Part shown: positions 8,341-16,404 of the stretch, one piece after another
Numbering within the stretch: position 1 is the stretch's first letter
Layout of the letters: the number at the start of each line of letters is the position of its first letter
Assembly: GCA_035714005.1 (NCBI GenBank)
Contig: DASTMQ010000224.1
Coordinates: forward strand, 1-21,326
Origin: AWTP1-13 sp035714005
Lineage (GTDB): Bacteria > Pseudomonadota > Alphaproteobacteria > Rhizobiales > Hyphomicrobiaceae
Direction of reading: 5' to 3'
Length of the DNA stretch: 21,326 nucleotides
Translations under genes and position numbers: made by a program
The notes under the pieces: generated by a model
Databases searched by the model: none
What the model saw: the letters and a program-made list of their open reading frames with translations, nothing else
What the model was told of the DNA's origin: nothing

Positions 8341-8567
8341 CGATTGCCCAGCCGGAGGACGGCCTGCCCATAGCCAACAGCGATCAAACAACACGGCCCG
8401 GCAATTGTGGCGCCATCATGTAGGTCAAGCGTCCGGTGCACCGTTGTTCGCAGCCCAAAAGTCGCGGCTTGCCGACCCATGGCAAGTCATGCGTCCGACA
8501 CGATGCAGTGCCAGTTTCGCGGGCATAGGCCATTAGCATTCGTCCTGGCAATTGCGAGACTGCGCAT

Positions 8568-10277
8568 ATGTCCCAGCGCCTGCTGGCGAGGTCGGCCCTC
8601 GCCCCCAATCTGCTTCGCCTACTGATCGCCTTGCTGGCAGGATTTGCGCTGTTGAGCAGCGCACGCGCGTTAGCGCCAAGTGCGAGCGACCGCTGGGTGG
8701 TCCTGGCCACCCGCGCGCTCGACACCAAAGCCGGCCGCGCCAGCATCGACCTTAAAAAGGCAAAAGGTGCCTTCAAGGCCGTTCGCCTTACGGTCAAAAC
8801 TGGTGCCCTAACCTTGACGCGCGTGGAGCTGACCTACGCCGATGGCACGGTGCTCAAGGTGCGCCGCTCCCTCACGTTGCGCGAGGAGCAGAAATCGCCG
8901 CTGATCGGCCGACGCGCCGACGACGCCTTCATCGACGCGATCGCGCTGACGTTCAAGAGTGCCGCCGGGGAATTGGACAATGCCGTGATCGAGGTCGCGG
9001 GGTTGCAAAGCCCACAGGGGCAAGTGGCCGCCCGCCAATCGCCGCCCGCACAACCGTCCTCGGGGTCGACCACACCGGACAACAAGCCGGCGTCGCACCC
9101 GTCCAAAGGGAGCGAAACGACCGATCGCCGCCGCCCGGACGAGGAGGCACGCAAGCAGGCTCCGCGAGAGCCGGAGGCCGAGCCCAAGACCGAGGCCCGG
9201 TCGCCCAAACCCGCGCCTGCGCCCGTCACCAGAGGCATTGTCGAGCCCTGGGACGTCGTGCCCGTGTTTTACGGTACGGATCGTGGCCGACAGCAGCTTG
9301 GGGCAAGTACCGCCTACGGCAGCGAGCGGGCGCGACGGCTGGAACTCGGGCGGGCCCTCGTCACCGTCCCCAAGGCGCATCAGATTCCCAATATTGAGCG
9401 TCCTTGGGTGTACCGGCTGCCCTTCACCCAGATCGTCCTGCACAGCGAACCCGAGGACCCGCGCCAGCATTTCACCCTCAAGGACGTGCGCCCGCTTAGC
9501 AAGGAGGAGTTTTTGCAGTTCGTCCAGGAGCGGCTAAAGGGATCCAGCGACTATAAGGACCATGCCCTTGTGTTCGTGCACGGCTTCAACACCAGTTTCG
9601 AATATGCCCTCTACCGCACGGCTCAGATTGCCTACGACATCAAGTTCGATGGTGTGCCGTTGCTTTACAGCTGGCCGTCCATGGGCTCGCTCTCGCTGCA
9701 TGACTATTCCCATGACCGCGAGAGTTCGGGCCAAGCAGAACCCTACATCCGCGAGTTTCTGGAACTGGTCGCCCGCGACACGGGCGCCAAGTCGGTCAGC
9801 ATCATTGCGCATAGTATGGGCAATCAGCTGCTGCTGCCGGCGTTGCGCGATCTCAAGCGCAACGCACCGGCAGACGTCGCGATCTCGCAAGTGATTCTGG
9901 CGGCTCCGGACGTCGACCGCGACGCGTTCGAGAATATCGCCCGCGAGCTCACCGGCGTCAGCCGCGGGGTCACCATGTTGGCCGCCAGCAATGATCTGGC
10001 CCTCGATATCTCGCGGCGGTTTTGGGGCGGGGTGCCTCGCGCCGGCGATGTGCCACCCGGTGGTCCGATCGTGACCGAGGGCATCGACACCATCGACATC
10101 ACCGCCGTTTCCACCAAGGTATTTGCGCTCAATCACTCGGGTTATGCAGATACCAGCGCACTCCTGAGCGATATTCAGCTGCTAATTCAGACGGGCGAGC
10201 GCCCGCCCGACAAGCGCGTGCCGATCTTGGAGCGGGTCAAGACCGCGAAGGGCGATTACTGGCGCTATCCAAGGTAG
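8568..10277 (+). CDS. Exported alpha/beta hydrolase, DUF900 family, with extra N-terminal domain
   Basis: A 569-residue protein. Residues 1 to ~36 are a signal peptide or anchor (LLRLLIALLAGFALLSSARA). Residues ~41-146 form a beta-rich domain resembling DUF2541-type domains. Residues ~147-222 are a Pro/Ala/Glu/Lys-rich linker, probably disordered. Residues ~228-569 are the DUF900 hydrolase: VFYGTDR (233-239), VFVHGFNTSFE (335-345), the nucleophile elbow AHSMGN with Ser416, candidate acids Asp448 or Asp476, and a candidate His523 in ALNHSGYAD. It probably acts in the periplasm on an unknown ester or lipid. The start at ATG 8568 lacks a strong ribosome binding site but places the signal peptide correctly. 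It is divergent from the two-helix protein gene (227 bp apart). Confidence 0.85.
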   Translation: MSQRLLARSALAPNLLRLLIALLAGFALLSSARALAPSASDRWVVLATRALDTKAGRASIDLKKAKGAFKAVRLTVKTGALTLTRVELTYADGTVLKVRRSLTLREEQKSPLIGRRADDAFIDAIALTFKSAAGELDNAVIEVAGLQSPQGQVAARQSPPAQPSSGSTTPDNKPASHPSKGSETTDRRRPDEEARKQAPREPEAEPKTEARSPKPAPAPVTRGIVEPWDVVPVFYGTDRGRQQLGASTAYGSERARRLELGRALVTVPKAHQIPNIERPWVYRLPFTQIVLHSEPEDPRQHFTLKDVRPLSKEEFLQFVQERLKGSSDYKDHALVFVHGFNTSFEYALYRTAQIAYDIKFDGVPLLYSWPSMGSLSLHDYSHDRESSGQAEPYIREFLELVARDTGAKSVSIIAHSMGNQLLLPALRDLKRNAPADVAISQVILAAPDVDRDAFENIARELTGVSRGVTMLAASNDLALDISRRFWGGVPRAGDVPPGGPIVTEGIDTIDITAVSTKVFALNHSGYADTSALLSDIQLLIQTGERPPDKRVPILERVKTAKGDYWRYPR

Positions 10278-10683
10278 TTACCCGCCGCGCGAACCTTGAC
10301 CGTGGCCGTCGCCAAGCGCGCGGGCCGGAGATGCACCGGGGTCGGAAGCAAGAAAGAATTGCGTGGGCGCAGAGTTTGGCGCCCGGCGCGGGCGTGCGCC
10401 CAAGACACCGGCAGCTGCCAGCACATCGGCGCCATGGCGTGTCGAAACCAACTGCTCCCGACCCTCGTGCAGGGCGTGGCGAGCCCGTCTTGGACGTCCA
10501 TTTCGCCGGCAAGCCGACGCTTCCTGGTAGCCGGAACGGCGGTGTCGATGTTACCCTCCGTGTCATGCCTAAGCGACGCCCATCACAAGGCACATCACAA
10601 GCAAGACAACGACGATCGCTGGGGCTATCTGCGCGCGCAGCACGGAGGCGCCGCGAAAAACAAACGCATATTGGAGTGACGCC
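10278..10683. other. Intergenic stretch before the CBS gene
   Basis: About 406 bp between two plus-strand genes. No gene could be supported. A short minus-strand hydrophobic stretch near 10569-10640 (ending LLVMCLVMGVA) could be chance or a tiny membrane peptide. The promoter for the CBS gene presumably lies here but is not recognisable. Confidence 0.45.
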
Positions 10684-11139
10684 GTGACGGTAGCGGAGAT
10701 TCTTGCAGCTAAGGGTTCCAAAGTCATTACCATCAAGCCAGCGGATACGATCACGACGCTTTGTGAGTGTTTGCGGGAAAAGCGCATCGGCGCCGCCATC
10801 GTCAGTAACGATGGGAAGACGGTCGACGGGGTGATCACAGAGCGGGATGTGGCGTTTGGACTGGCCGTGCACAAAAGCGATTTGCACGCACTGCCGGTCT
10901 CCGCGCTCATGACCAAGGCCGTGATTACCTGCTCACCCAAGGACAACGTGGCACTGGTCGCCTCAACCATGCTGGCGCGCAATATTCGCCATCTCCCCGT
11001 CGAAGACCAGGGACGCGTGGTGGGTATGATCAGCATTCGCGACGTGCTCAATTGGCGCGTCAGCGAGTTACAGTACCAGACCGGCCTGCTACGCGCCTTT
11101 GTCAGCGAGACGGAGCGCAACCCGCAGGTGGATCGCTGA
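10684..11139 (+). CDS. CBS-pair domain protein
   Basis: A 151-residue stand-alone CBS pair (Bateman module), which usually binds adenine nucleotides and senses energy state or regulates a partner. CBS1 covers about 1-62 and ends with the nucleotide-contact motif GVITERDVA. CBS2 covers about 72-130, starts at VSALMTKAVITC and ends with GMISIRDVLNW. The start GTG 10684 is preceded by GGAG at about 10673-10676. No other domain is attached, so the partner is unknown. Length and motifs are typical. Confidence 0.9.
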   Translation: MTVAEILAAKGSKVITIKPADTITTLCECLREKRIGAAIVSNDGKTVDGVITERDVAFGLAVHKSDLHALPVSALMTKAVITCSPKDNVALVASTMLARNIRHLPVEDQGRVVGMISIRDVLNWRVSELQYQTGLLRAFVSETERNPQVDR

Positions 11140-11466
11140 GGGGGGTCTGAGGACCCAGCCGCTCGTTTCGCTGTCGCAACGGCCGCCACCTCGCAAGCTC
11201 ACGGGGTTCAAAGTCACTGGGTTCGAAGTCATTGGGCTCAAGGTCACTGGGCTCAAGATCACTGGCTCAAGATCACTGGCTCAAGATCACTGGGCTGACG
11301 GGATCGCGGTAGCGCTTGTCCCAAGGCCGAGCCGTGCACGAAACTTTGCCAAAGCAGGTGTCGGGGACCTCAGCCACACCGGTGAGCCCGGCGCCGCCGC
11401 GGCCGGGCCAGGCATCGGGCCGCTTACGTCCGGCAAGCGCCCATTTCTATTTCGAGCGCCTATTTT
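11140..11466. other. Repeat-bearing region between convergent genes
   Basis: The 327 bp between the 3' ends of the CBS gene (+) and the DUF192 gene (-) hold a 15-bp minisatellite (11201-11302) and most of a short tandem duplication (11438-11476). A plus-strand open frame crossing the minisatellite would encode a TG-rich pentapeptide repeat, but two 14-bp units shift it out of register, so I do not call a gene. Confidence 0.6.
11201..11302. repeat. Minisatellite, 15-bp unit, about 6.5 copies
   Basis: Consecutive units begin at 11201, 11216, 11231, 11246, 11261, 11275 and 11289, the last partial. The consensus is ACTGGGYTCAARRTC. Units 5 and 6 are identical and one base shorter (14 bp, ACTGGCTCAAGATC). 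The left units are the most diverged. The array sits between convergent genes. Confidence 0.9.
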
Positions 11467-11476
11467 CTATTTGAAG
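11438..11476. repeat. Tandem duplication of about 20 bp across the DUF192 stop codon
   Basis: CGCCCATTTCTATTTCGAG (11438-11456) is directly followed by CGCCTATTTTCTATTTGAAG (11457-11476). The right copy contains the stop codon of the DUF192 gene (11467-11469) and its last codons; the left copy repeats the same context downstream of it. Confidence 0.8.
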
Positions 11477-12039
11477 AGGCGATGATCGACCTTGTCGCCC
11501 GGCTTGAGGCCCAATCGGGCAGCCTCGCCACCTGCAAGCTCGAGACAGGCCACGGTGTCGCCCTGCGAGCTGATGATGGCTTCCGACAGCGGCTCGGTGC
11601 TGGCCTCGATACGGTGCACCGTGCCATCCTTGCGAATAAAGACCATGTCGAGCGGAACGTAAGTGTTGCGCATCCACATGGTGATTTCGCGCGGCGTCTT
11701 ATAGAAAAACAGCATGCCGCTCTTTGCCGGCATGTGGGTGCGGAACATCAAGCCCTGCGCCCGCTCCTCATCGGTTTCGGTGATCTCCACGTTAATGAGA
11801 TGCTCGCCCTGCTGAGCCGTGTGGAGCTTGAGAGTTTCGCGCCGCATCGCCAATGAGGGCTGAACCCATACCGTTCCCGTCAGGACCAGTATTGAGACAA
11901 TAACAAACAGGGCCGTCCAGGGGACGGCCCAGCGTTGTCTGAGTGTCGGCTCTACGCGCAGGGCTTCAGTGCCTCGGCGGCAGGCCCGAAATCGCGCCGT
12001 CCGGACGCAACTCAGCAGCCATGCAGCCCTTAGCTCCAT
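11467..12039 (-). CDS. DUF192 domain protein, membrane-anchored
   Basis: A 190-residue protein. Residues ~41-62 are a hydrophobic anchor or uncleaved signal (WTALFVIVSILVLTGTVWV) and residues ~70-188 a full DUF192 domain: VEITETDEERAQGLMFRTHMP, then MLFFYKTPREITMWMRNTYVPLDMVFIRKDG, then the C-terminal LELAGGEAARLGLKPGD. The biochemical role is unknown. The start is uncertain: ATG 12039 is the only good in-frame start that keeps the anchor, and it overlaps the end of the upstream cold-shock gene by 74 bp; a start at MRRETL (~11847) would lose the anchor. The cold-shock/DUF192 order is common in Alphaproteobacteria, so co-transcription and translational coupling are likely. Confidence 0.88.
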   Translation of the reverse strand: MELRAAWLLSCVRTARFRACRRGTEALRVEPTLRQRWAVPWTALFVIVSILVLTGTVWVQPSLAMRRETLKLHTAQQGEHLINVEITETDEERAQGLMFRTHMPAKSGMLFFYKTPREITMWMRNTYVPLDMVFIRKDGTVHRIEASTEPLSEAIISSQGDTVACLELAGGEAARLGLKPGDKVDHRLFK

Positions 12040-12586
12040 TACCCCACCGAACCAAAACGACCTGGTCAGGCCTAAGCTCCGTAAATCCAAAACGCCGAAG
12101 CGTCTCCATATGCACGAAGATATCCGGCGTGCCGTCGCCTCGAGTCAAGAAGCCAAAGCCCCGAACCCGATTGAACCACTTTACCCGCGCCCGTTCCCAG
12201 TCGCTTTCCGGCGTGACCTGCACGTGGGTGCGCTGGGGTAACTGGGAGGGGTGGATCGCCGTGCTCTCGTCCATGCTGAGGACACGGAAGGCCTGCAGGC
12301 CCCGGGGCCGCTTGAGCACCTGACAGTGCACACGGGCCCCTTCATAGGCCGTCTGATAGCCGCCGGCCCTGAGGCAGGTGACGTGCAAAAGCACGTCCGC
12401 CAGCCCATTATCTGGCACGATGAAGCCATATCCTTTGGAGACATCGAACCATTTGATGGCCCCGGCAATTTCGAAGACTTCTACTCCGGGCTCGCCGGCG
12501 GCCCCTGGGTCGGGTGCTATACTGCTGCTGCTGAACTCTGGTTGATAGTCCGGAAACTCCGGAGGAATCTTGCCATGGTCCCCCAT
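11966..12586 (-). CDS. Cold-shock protein with two CSD domains (CspC/CspD-type)
   Basis: A 206-residue nucleic-acid-binding protein. An acidic and Ser-rich N-terminal tail (1-37) precedes CSD1 (~40-105), with KWFDVSKGYGFIVP (RNP1) and VLLHV (RNP2). CSD2 (~133-196) has VKWFNRVRGFGFLT (RNP1) and IFVHM (RNP2). Double-CSD proteins are typical of Alphaproteobacteria and act as RNA chaperones in stationary or cold conditions. The start ATG 12586 is chosen because the protein becomes recognisable there (GDHGKIPPEFPDYQP); an upstream TTG would add 38 unconvincing residues. A G-run about 10 bases upstream may serve as ribosome binding site. CSD1 has lost some aromatic surface residues compared with CSD2, so the two may bind with different strength. 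Confidence 0.9.
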   Translation of the reverse strand: MGDHGKIPPEFPDYQPEFSSSSIAPDPGAAGEPGVEVFEIAGAIKWFDVSKGYGFIVPDNGLADVLLHVTCLRAGGYQTAYEGARVHCQVLKRPRGLQAFRVLSMDESTAIHPSQLPQRTHVQVTPESDWERARVKWFNRVRGFGFLTRGDGTPDIFVHMETLRRFGFTELRPDQVVLVRWGNGAKGCMAAELRPDGAISGLPPRH

Positions 12587-13137
12587 ACTTGAACCCCCGC
12601 CTACGTTGCTACGAACTGCCGCCACGACGAACCCAAGATATTCCCTCTCATGGGCACACCGCCGACGCAGCACGGTTTCGGATATAACTAATAGATCCAA
12701 GTGCGGCTAGTTGATTTTGCGTCCAGGATCGAACGTTAGTTCGGCGATATCTTCAGAATGATTGGATCTATAGCTTCCCAAGCAACTGAAAAATCGCGCA
12801 CTTCGCACTGAGATTTGCGCGGTCCCCAGCCCTGCTTTCCGCTGTGGACTACGACACTAGGAACTTACTGGGGATAACTTGAAACCTCGCGGAAATTTGC
12901 TTGTATTACGGCAAGTATATCTCCGGCGCTGTTGCGAATCAGGTTGCGCACCATAAGGTTAGTGATCCGCTACGATGACGAAAATGCGACAGTTCCCCTG
13001 GCTGTCCCGGGCGAGCCGCTCGCCGCCGGGTCGACCGCCCCGGGGGTTGAGCCATTTAATCGGCGGCTTGCGCTTGCGCCCCGCCAGCGTGCGGCGCAAA
13101 CTTGAAGCTTGCACCCCATGCCTCAGGAGGCTTTCCC
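12587..13137. other. AT-richer leader/promoter region between cold-shock and glyoxalase genes
   Basis: A 551-bp divergent intergenic region. By my count 148 of the 300 bases in 12661-12960 are G or C (49%), against clearly higher values in the flanking genes. It contains a nested inverted repeat (12691-12771). It should hold the cold-shock promoter and a long 5' leader on the minus strand and the glyoxalase promoter on the plus strand. No gene was found. Confidence 0.6.
12691..12771. repeat. Nested inverted repeat in the cold-shock leader
   Basis: ATAGATCCAA (12691-12700) is a perfect 10-bp inverted match to TTGGATCTAT (12762-12771), 61 bp apart. Inside lies a second small hairpin, CGAAC-GTTA-GTTCG (12730-12743). 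If transcribed, this would form a long stem with an inner stem-loop in the 5' leader of the cold-shock mRNA, about 105 bases before its start codon. Confidence 0.5.
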
Positions 13138-13584
13138 GTGCCGCTCCGCTATCTCCACACCATGGTTCGCGTCGCCGACATTGAAAAGAGCCTTGATTTT
13201 TACTGCAATAAGCTGGGCATGGAGGAGGTTCGGCGCACCGAAAGCGACGCCGGCCGCTATACCCTGATCTTCCTGGCGGCGCCGGCGGACAAGGGTCGCG
13301 CAGCCGCCGAGCGGGCGCCTTTGCTCGAGCTCACCTTCAACTGGGATCCGGAAGCCTATGACGAGGGACGCAACTTCGGGCATTTGGCCTTCGAGGTCGA
13401 CGACATTTACGCAACCTGCGACCGTTTGCTGAAATCGGGCGTCACCGTTAACCGCCCGCCGCGCGACGGCCGCATGGCTTTCGTTCGTTCCCCGGACAAT
13501 ATTTCCATCGAACTTTTGCAGAAGGGCGAATCGCTGCCCAAGCAGGAGCCCTGGGCCTCCATGTCCAATACCGGCAAGTGGTAG
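13138..13584 (+). CDS. gloA: Lactoylglutathione lyase (glyoxalase I)
   Basis: A 148-residue cytoplasmic enzyme that converts the methylglyoxal-glutathione hemithioacetal to S-lactoylglutathione. GTG 13138 is chosen because AGGAGG lies seven bases upstream (13125-13130) and the protein then begins PLRYLHTMVRV, as in the family. The four metal ligands are in place: His7 (LHTMVRV), Glu64 (LLELTFNW), His82 (GHLAFEV) and Glu125 (SIELL). DIEKSLDFYCNKLGM and the SPDNISIELLQKG end are also typical. It contains one VOC repeat pair of normal length, as in the short Ni-type bacterial enzymes. Apparently monocistronic. Confidence 0.95.
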   Translation: MPLRYLHTMVRVADIEKSLDFYCNKLGMEEVRRTESDAGRYTLIFLAAPADKGRAAAERAPLLELTFNWDPEAYDEGRNFGHLAFEVDDIYATCDRLLKSGVTVNRPPRDGRMAFVRSPDNISIELLQKGESLPKQEPWASMSNTGKW

Positions 13585-13826
13585 CCGCAAGCCCCGCGAG
13601 CCCCGGACAAATTGCCTAAAAAGCTGAGCTCGACGCTTGCCGGGCCTTAAGGGACGGCAGGGTAGAACCATGGCCTCGGGGGCCTGCCGCTCCTAGGGTG
13701 TGTGGGAGAGGCGGGTCCGCGCGACTTTCAGCCCACAAGCGTTTGCTCTCGCGGGGAACCTTGCGTGCCATGAGTGCTGCCAAGTTGCCCCCGCGGGCGC
13801 AACGCCCGGCTTGAGGTCGCGCGCCC

Positions 13827-16268
13827 ATGCCCCGCATCCGTGCGCTGCCCCGGCCCGCCATTTCGGCCCAGCTCTATATCGCCATCATTTTGACGGTGGC
13901 GGTGTTGTGCGGGCTGGCGGGCGTGAGCATCAAGTTTGCTGGCGAGACCATCGCGGCCGCGCAGCGCCTGCAGGGGAGAGGCTTGGAACCGATCGTGCTC
14001 TTTGCGCGCGCCGAGGTTCTGCTTGAGGAGAACAGGCGCCTCGTCGATGCGGCCCGGCTCGGGCCGGCGGCTGCCGCCCAGATCCAAACCTACCAGGCAA
14101 ACAGTGCCGAGCTCGCCCAACTCCTGCACAGGCTCGGCTATGCGCCCTCCGATCCGCTTGCGCGCCGCTTCGAGGTGGCCGCGGCACAGGGCGGTGCGGC
14201 CTTCGGGCTGGTGGGCGCCGGCAACGGCGAGGGCGCCATCGCGGCCTGGCGCTACGCCACCTCTGCCCAGGATTTGCGGCGCCGCGTCGGCATCGAGCGA
14301 CAGCAACGGATCGACGCCGCCGAAGCTGGCCTTTACCGGCTCGGGGCCAAGGCGCGCGTCCAGATCGTGTGGATACTTGCTGGCGCCGGCATTGCCGGCG
14401 TGCTGATTGGGCCGCTCGGCCTGTTCCTGCTGCGCCGGGTGCTCAAGCGCATCGGCGCCGTCGGGGGAGCGTTGGCCCGCCTCGCCCGCAACGATACCTC
14501 GGTCGAAATTCCCGATCTTGCCAGGCGGGACGAGATCGGCGAATTCGCGCGCTCGGTCGCCGTGTTCAAGGCCAAGTCGATCGAGCTGCTGCACAAGAAG
14601 GCCGAGCTGGAACGGCTCAACCTGCAGCTCGACGTCGCCATCAACAACATGCCCGTCGGTCTTAGCATGTTCGACGCGCAGGATCGCCTGCTCGTGTGCA
14701 ACACGCGTTATGCCGAGATGTATCGGCTGCCGGGCGAATTGACGGTGCCCGGCACCGTCAACTGCACCCACCGGGAGCATTGGAGCAAACACGGCGCGCG
14801 CAGTCAGGCGAGCGACGGGCCGGCGGCGGGTGCCGGCGAGGCGCCCGTCGCACCGCCGATGATGATCGAGTTGGCCGATGCCCGCGTGATTGCCGTATCG
14901 CGCCAGCCGCTCAAGGGTGGCGGGTGGGTGGCGCTGCACGAGGACGTCACCGAAAGGCACCGGCAAGAACAGGAGATCTTCCATCTCGCCCGCCATGATC
15001 CTCTGACCAACCTTGCCAATCGCGCCTTGTTTAAGGAACAACTGCAGCAAGCGTTGCAGCGAATGGCACGCGGCCAGGGTTTTGCCGTGCTTTGCCTCGA
15101 TCTCGACCGCTTCAAGGCCGTCAACGACAACCTGGGCCACCCGATCGGCGATGCGCTGTTGAAGCAGGTGAGCGAACGCTTGCTGAGCTGTGTGCGCCAG
15201 GGCGACCTGGTGGCGCGCCTGGGGGGTGACGAATTCGCCATTATTGTGGCCAGCGCCCGCGACCCCAACCAGACCGAATCCCTGGCGCGCCGCATCGTCG
15301 AGACCGTCAGCAATCCCTACTCCATCGAGGGCCACCGCATCGAGATCAGCACCAGCATCGGCATCACGCTTGCCCCGCGCGACGGCGCGCAAGCCGACCT
15401 CATCATGAAAAATGCCGACCTGGCCCTCTATCGCAGCAAAGCCAACGGACGCGACGGCTTTGCCTTCTATCAGCCCGAGATGAAGGATGCTCTCGAAGGT
15501 CGCCGCAGCCTTGAAGGCGATCTGCGCCGCGCCCTCGACAATGACCAACTGGAACTCGGCTATCAGCCGATTGTCGCCCTCGAAAGCGGGAGGATCGCGG
15601 GCTTCGAAGCGCTAGCGCAGTGGACGCATCCCAGCCGCGGCACGCTGTCGGGCGAAGAGTTCATGCTGCTCGCCGAGGAGCTCGGGCTTGCAGTCGAGGT
15701 CGCCGAGTGGAGCTTGCGGCGCGCCCTCACCCAGGCGGCGCAGTGGTCACTGCCCGTCAGGTTGGCGGTCAACATCGTCTCCCTGCAGCTGCGACGCAAC
15801 CTGCTGGACCTGGTGCTTCAAGCCTTGGCCGCCTCGCGGTTGCCGTCCCAGCGCCTCGAACTGGAGATCGCCGAATCGGTCCTCATGCAGGACAACCAGA
15901 ACACGCTGGCGCTGCTGCATCAATTGCGCCAGCTCGGCGTGCGCATCGTGCTCGATGATTTCGGCACCGGCTACGGCTCGCTCAGCTATCTGCGCAGCTT
16001 CCCCTTCGACAAGGTCAAGCTCGATCGCGGCCTGATCGCCGACGCGGTGCGGGCGCCGGACGCGGCCGCGCTCATGGAGGCCATCATCGGCCTGGCCGGC
16101 AAACTGGGGATGAGCACGCTTGCCGAAGGCGTCGAGAGCACGCAACAGCTCGACTGGATGCGCGCGCATGGCTGCACCGAAGCCCAAGGCTACTTTTTCG
16201 GCCCCGCCATCCCCGCCGCCGAAATCGAGCCGATGCTCGCGCTCGGCGCGCCCCGGCGGGCCGCCTGA
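13827..16268 (+). CDS. Membrane GGDEF-EAL cyclic-di-GMP enzyme with HAMP and PAS domains
   Basis: An 813-residue inner-membrane signalling protein. TM1 ~15-37, periplasmic sensor region ~38-178, TM2 ~179-202, HAMP ~203-258 and PAS_7-type domain ~265-375 (LDVAINNMPVGLSMFD, CNTRYAEMYRLP). GGDEF domain ~380-548 has an intact GGDEF (466-470) and an RxxD product-inhibition site (Arg457-Asp460). EAL domain ~560-805 has E594-A-L, Asn649, Glu680, Asp710-Asp711, Lys731, Glu767 and Gln787, so the phosphodiesterase residues are also kept. The protein could both make and degrade c-di-GMP. ATG 13827 has GAGG about ten bases upstream and puts TM1 at the N-terminus. It ends 8 bp from the broken efflux operon on the other strand. 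Confidence 0.93.
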   Translation: MPRIRALPRPAISAQLYIAIILTVAVLCGLAGVSIKFAGETIAAAQRLQGRGLEPIVLFARAEVLLEENRRLVDAARLGPAAAAQIQTYQANSAELAQLLHRLGYAPSDPLARRFEVAAAQGGAAFGLVGAGNGEGAIAAWRYATSAQDLRRRVGIERQQRIDAAEAGLYRLGAKARVQIVWILAGAGIAGVLIGPLGLFLLRRVLKRIGAVGGALARLARNDTSVEIPDLARRDEIGEFARSVAVFKAKSIELLHKKAELERLNLQLDVAINNMPVGLSMFDAQDRLLVCNTRYAEMYRLPGELTVPGTVNCTHREHWSKHGARSQASDGPAAGAGEAPVAPPMMIELADARVIAVSRQPLKGGGWVALHEDVTERHRQEQEIFHLARHDPLTNLANRALFKEQLQQALQRMARGQGFAVLCLDLDRFKAVNDNLGHPIGDALLKQVSERLLSCVRQGDLVARLGGDEFAIIVASARDPNQTESLARRIVETVSNPYSIEGHRIEISTSIGITLAPRDGAQADLIMKNADLALYRSKANGRDGFAFYQPEMKDALEGRRSLEGDLRRALDNDQLELGYQPIVALESGRIAGFEALAQWTHPSRGTLSGEEFMLLAEELGLAVEVAEWSLRRALTQAAQWSLPVRLAVNIVSLQLRRNLLDLVLQALAASRLPSQRLELEIAESVLMQDNQNTLALLHQLRQLGVRIVLDDFGTGYGSLSYLRSFPFDKVKLDRGLIADAVRAPDAAALMEAIIGLAGKLGMSTLAEGVESTQQLDWMRAHGCTEAQGYFFGPAIPAAEIEPMLALGAPRRAA

Positions 16269-16276
16269 GCGGTCGC

Positions 16277-16404
16277 CTAGTCCAGGGTGCGGCGAAAGCG
16301 GCACACGGCCCGCAAGCGCCAGCACTTCCATTTGTAAATCATAAGCCGTCGCGCTTTTGAGCATGATGCCGCGCACGATGCGGATGAAATGCGTGAGCAG
16401 CAGC
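16277..16404 (-). pseudogene. ABC-2 transporter permease, C-terminal remnant
   Basis: Minus-strand codons read LLLLTHFIRIVRGIMLKSAT, which matches the conserved C-terminal LTHFLRIVRGI region of YbhS/YbhR-type ABC-2 permeases. After LQMEVLALAG the frame shifts; the family's usual ending (FRRTLD, stop at 16277-16279) is found in another frame. About 40 codons remain of a ~370-codon gene. The left partner of the fusion is the hlyD remnant. Non-functional by appearance. Confidence 0.7.

Noticed and set aside
10022..10687. Plus-strand frame spanning the hydrolase end and the following gap
   Set aside because: It overlaps the hydrolase in another frame, is Arg-rich and has no recognisable sequence.
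11099..11485. Plus-strand frame encoding a TG-rich pentapeptide repeat over the minisatellite
   Set aside because: It starts inside the CBS gene, lacks a ribosome binding site, and the 14-bp units break the repeat register.
13728..15548. A 606-codon minus-strand open frame opposite the GGDEF-EAL gene
   Set aside because: It is the mirror of a well-supported coding sequence in GC-rich DNA and has no recognisable domain; long antisense frames are common at this GC content.
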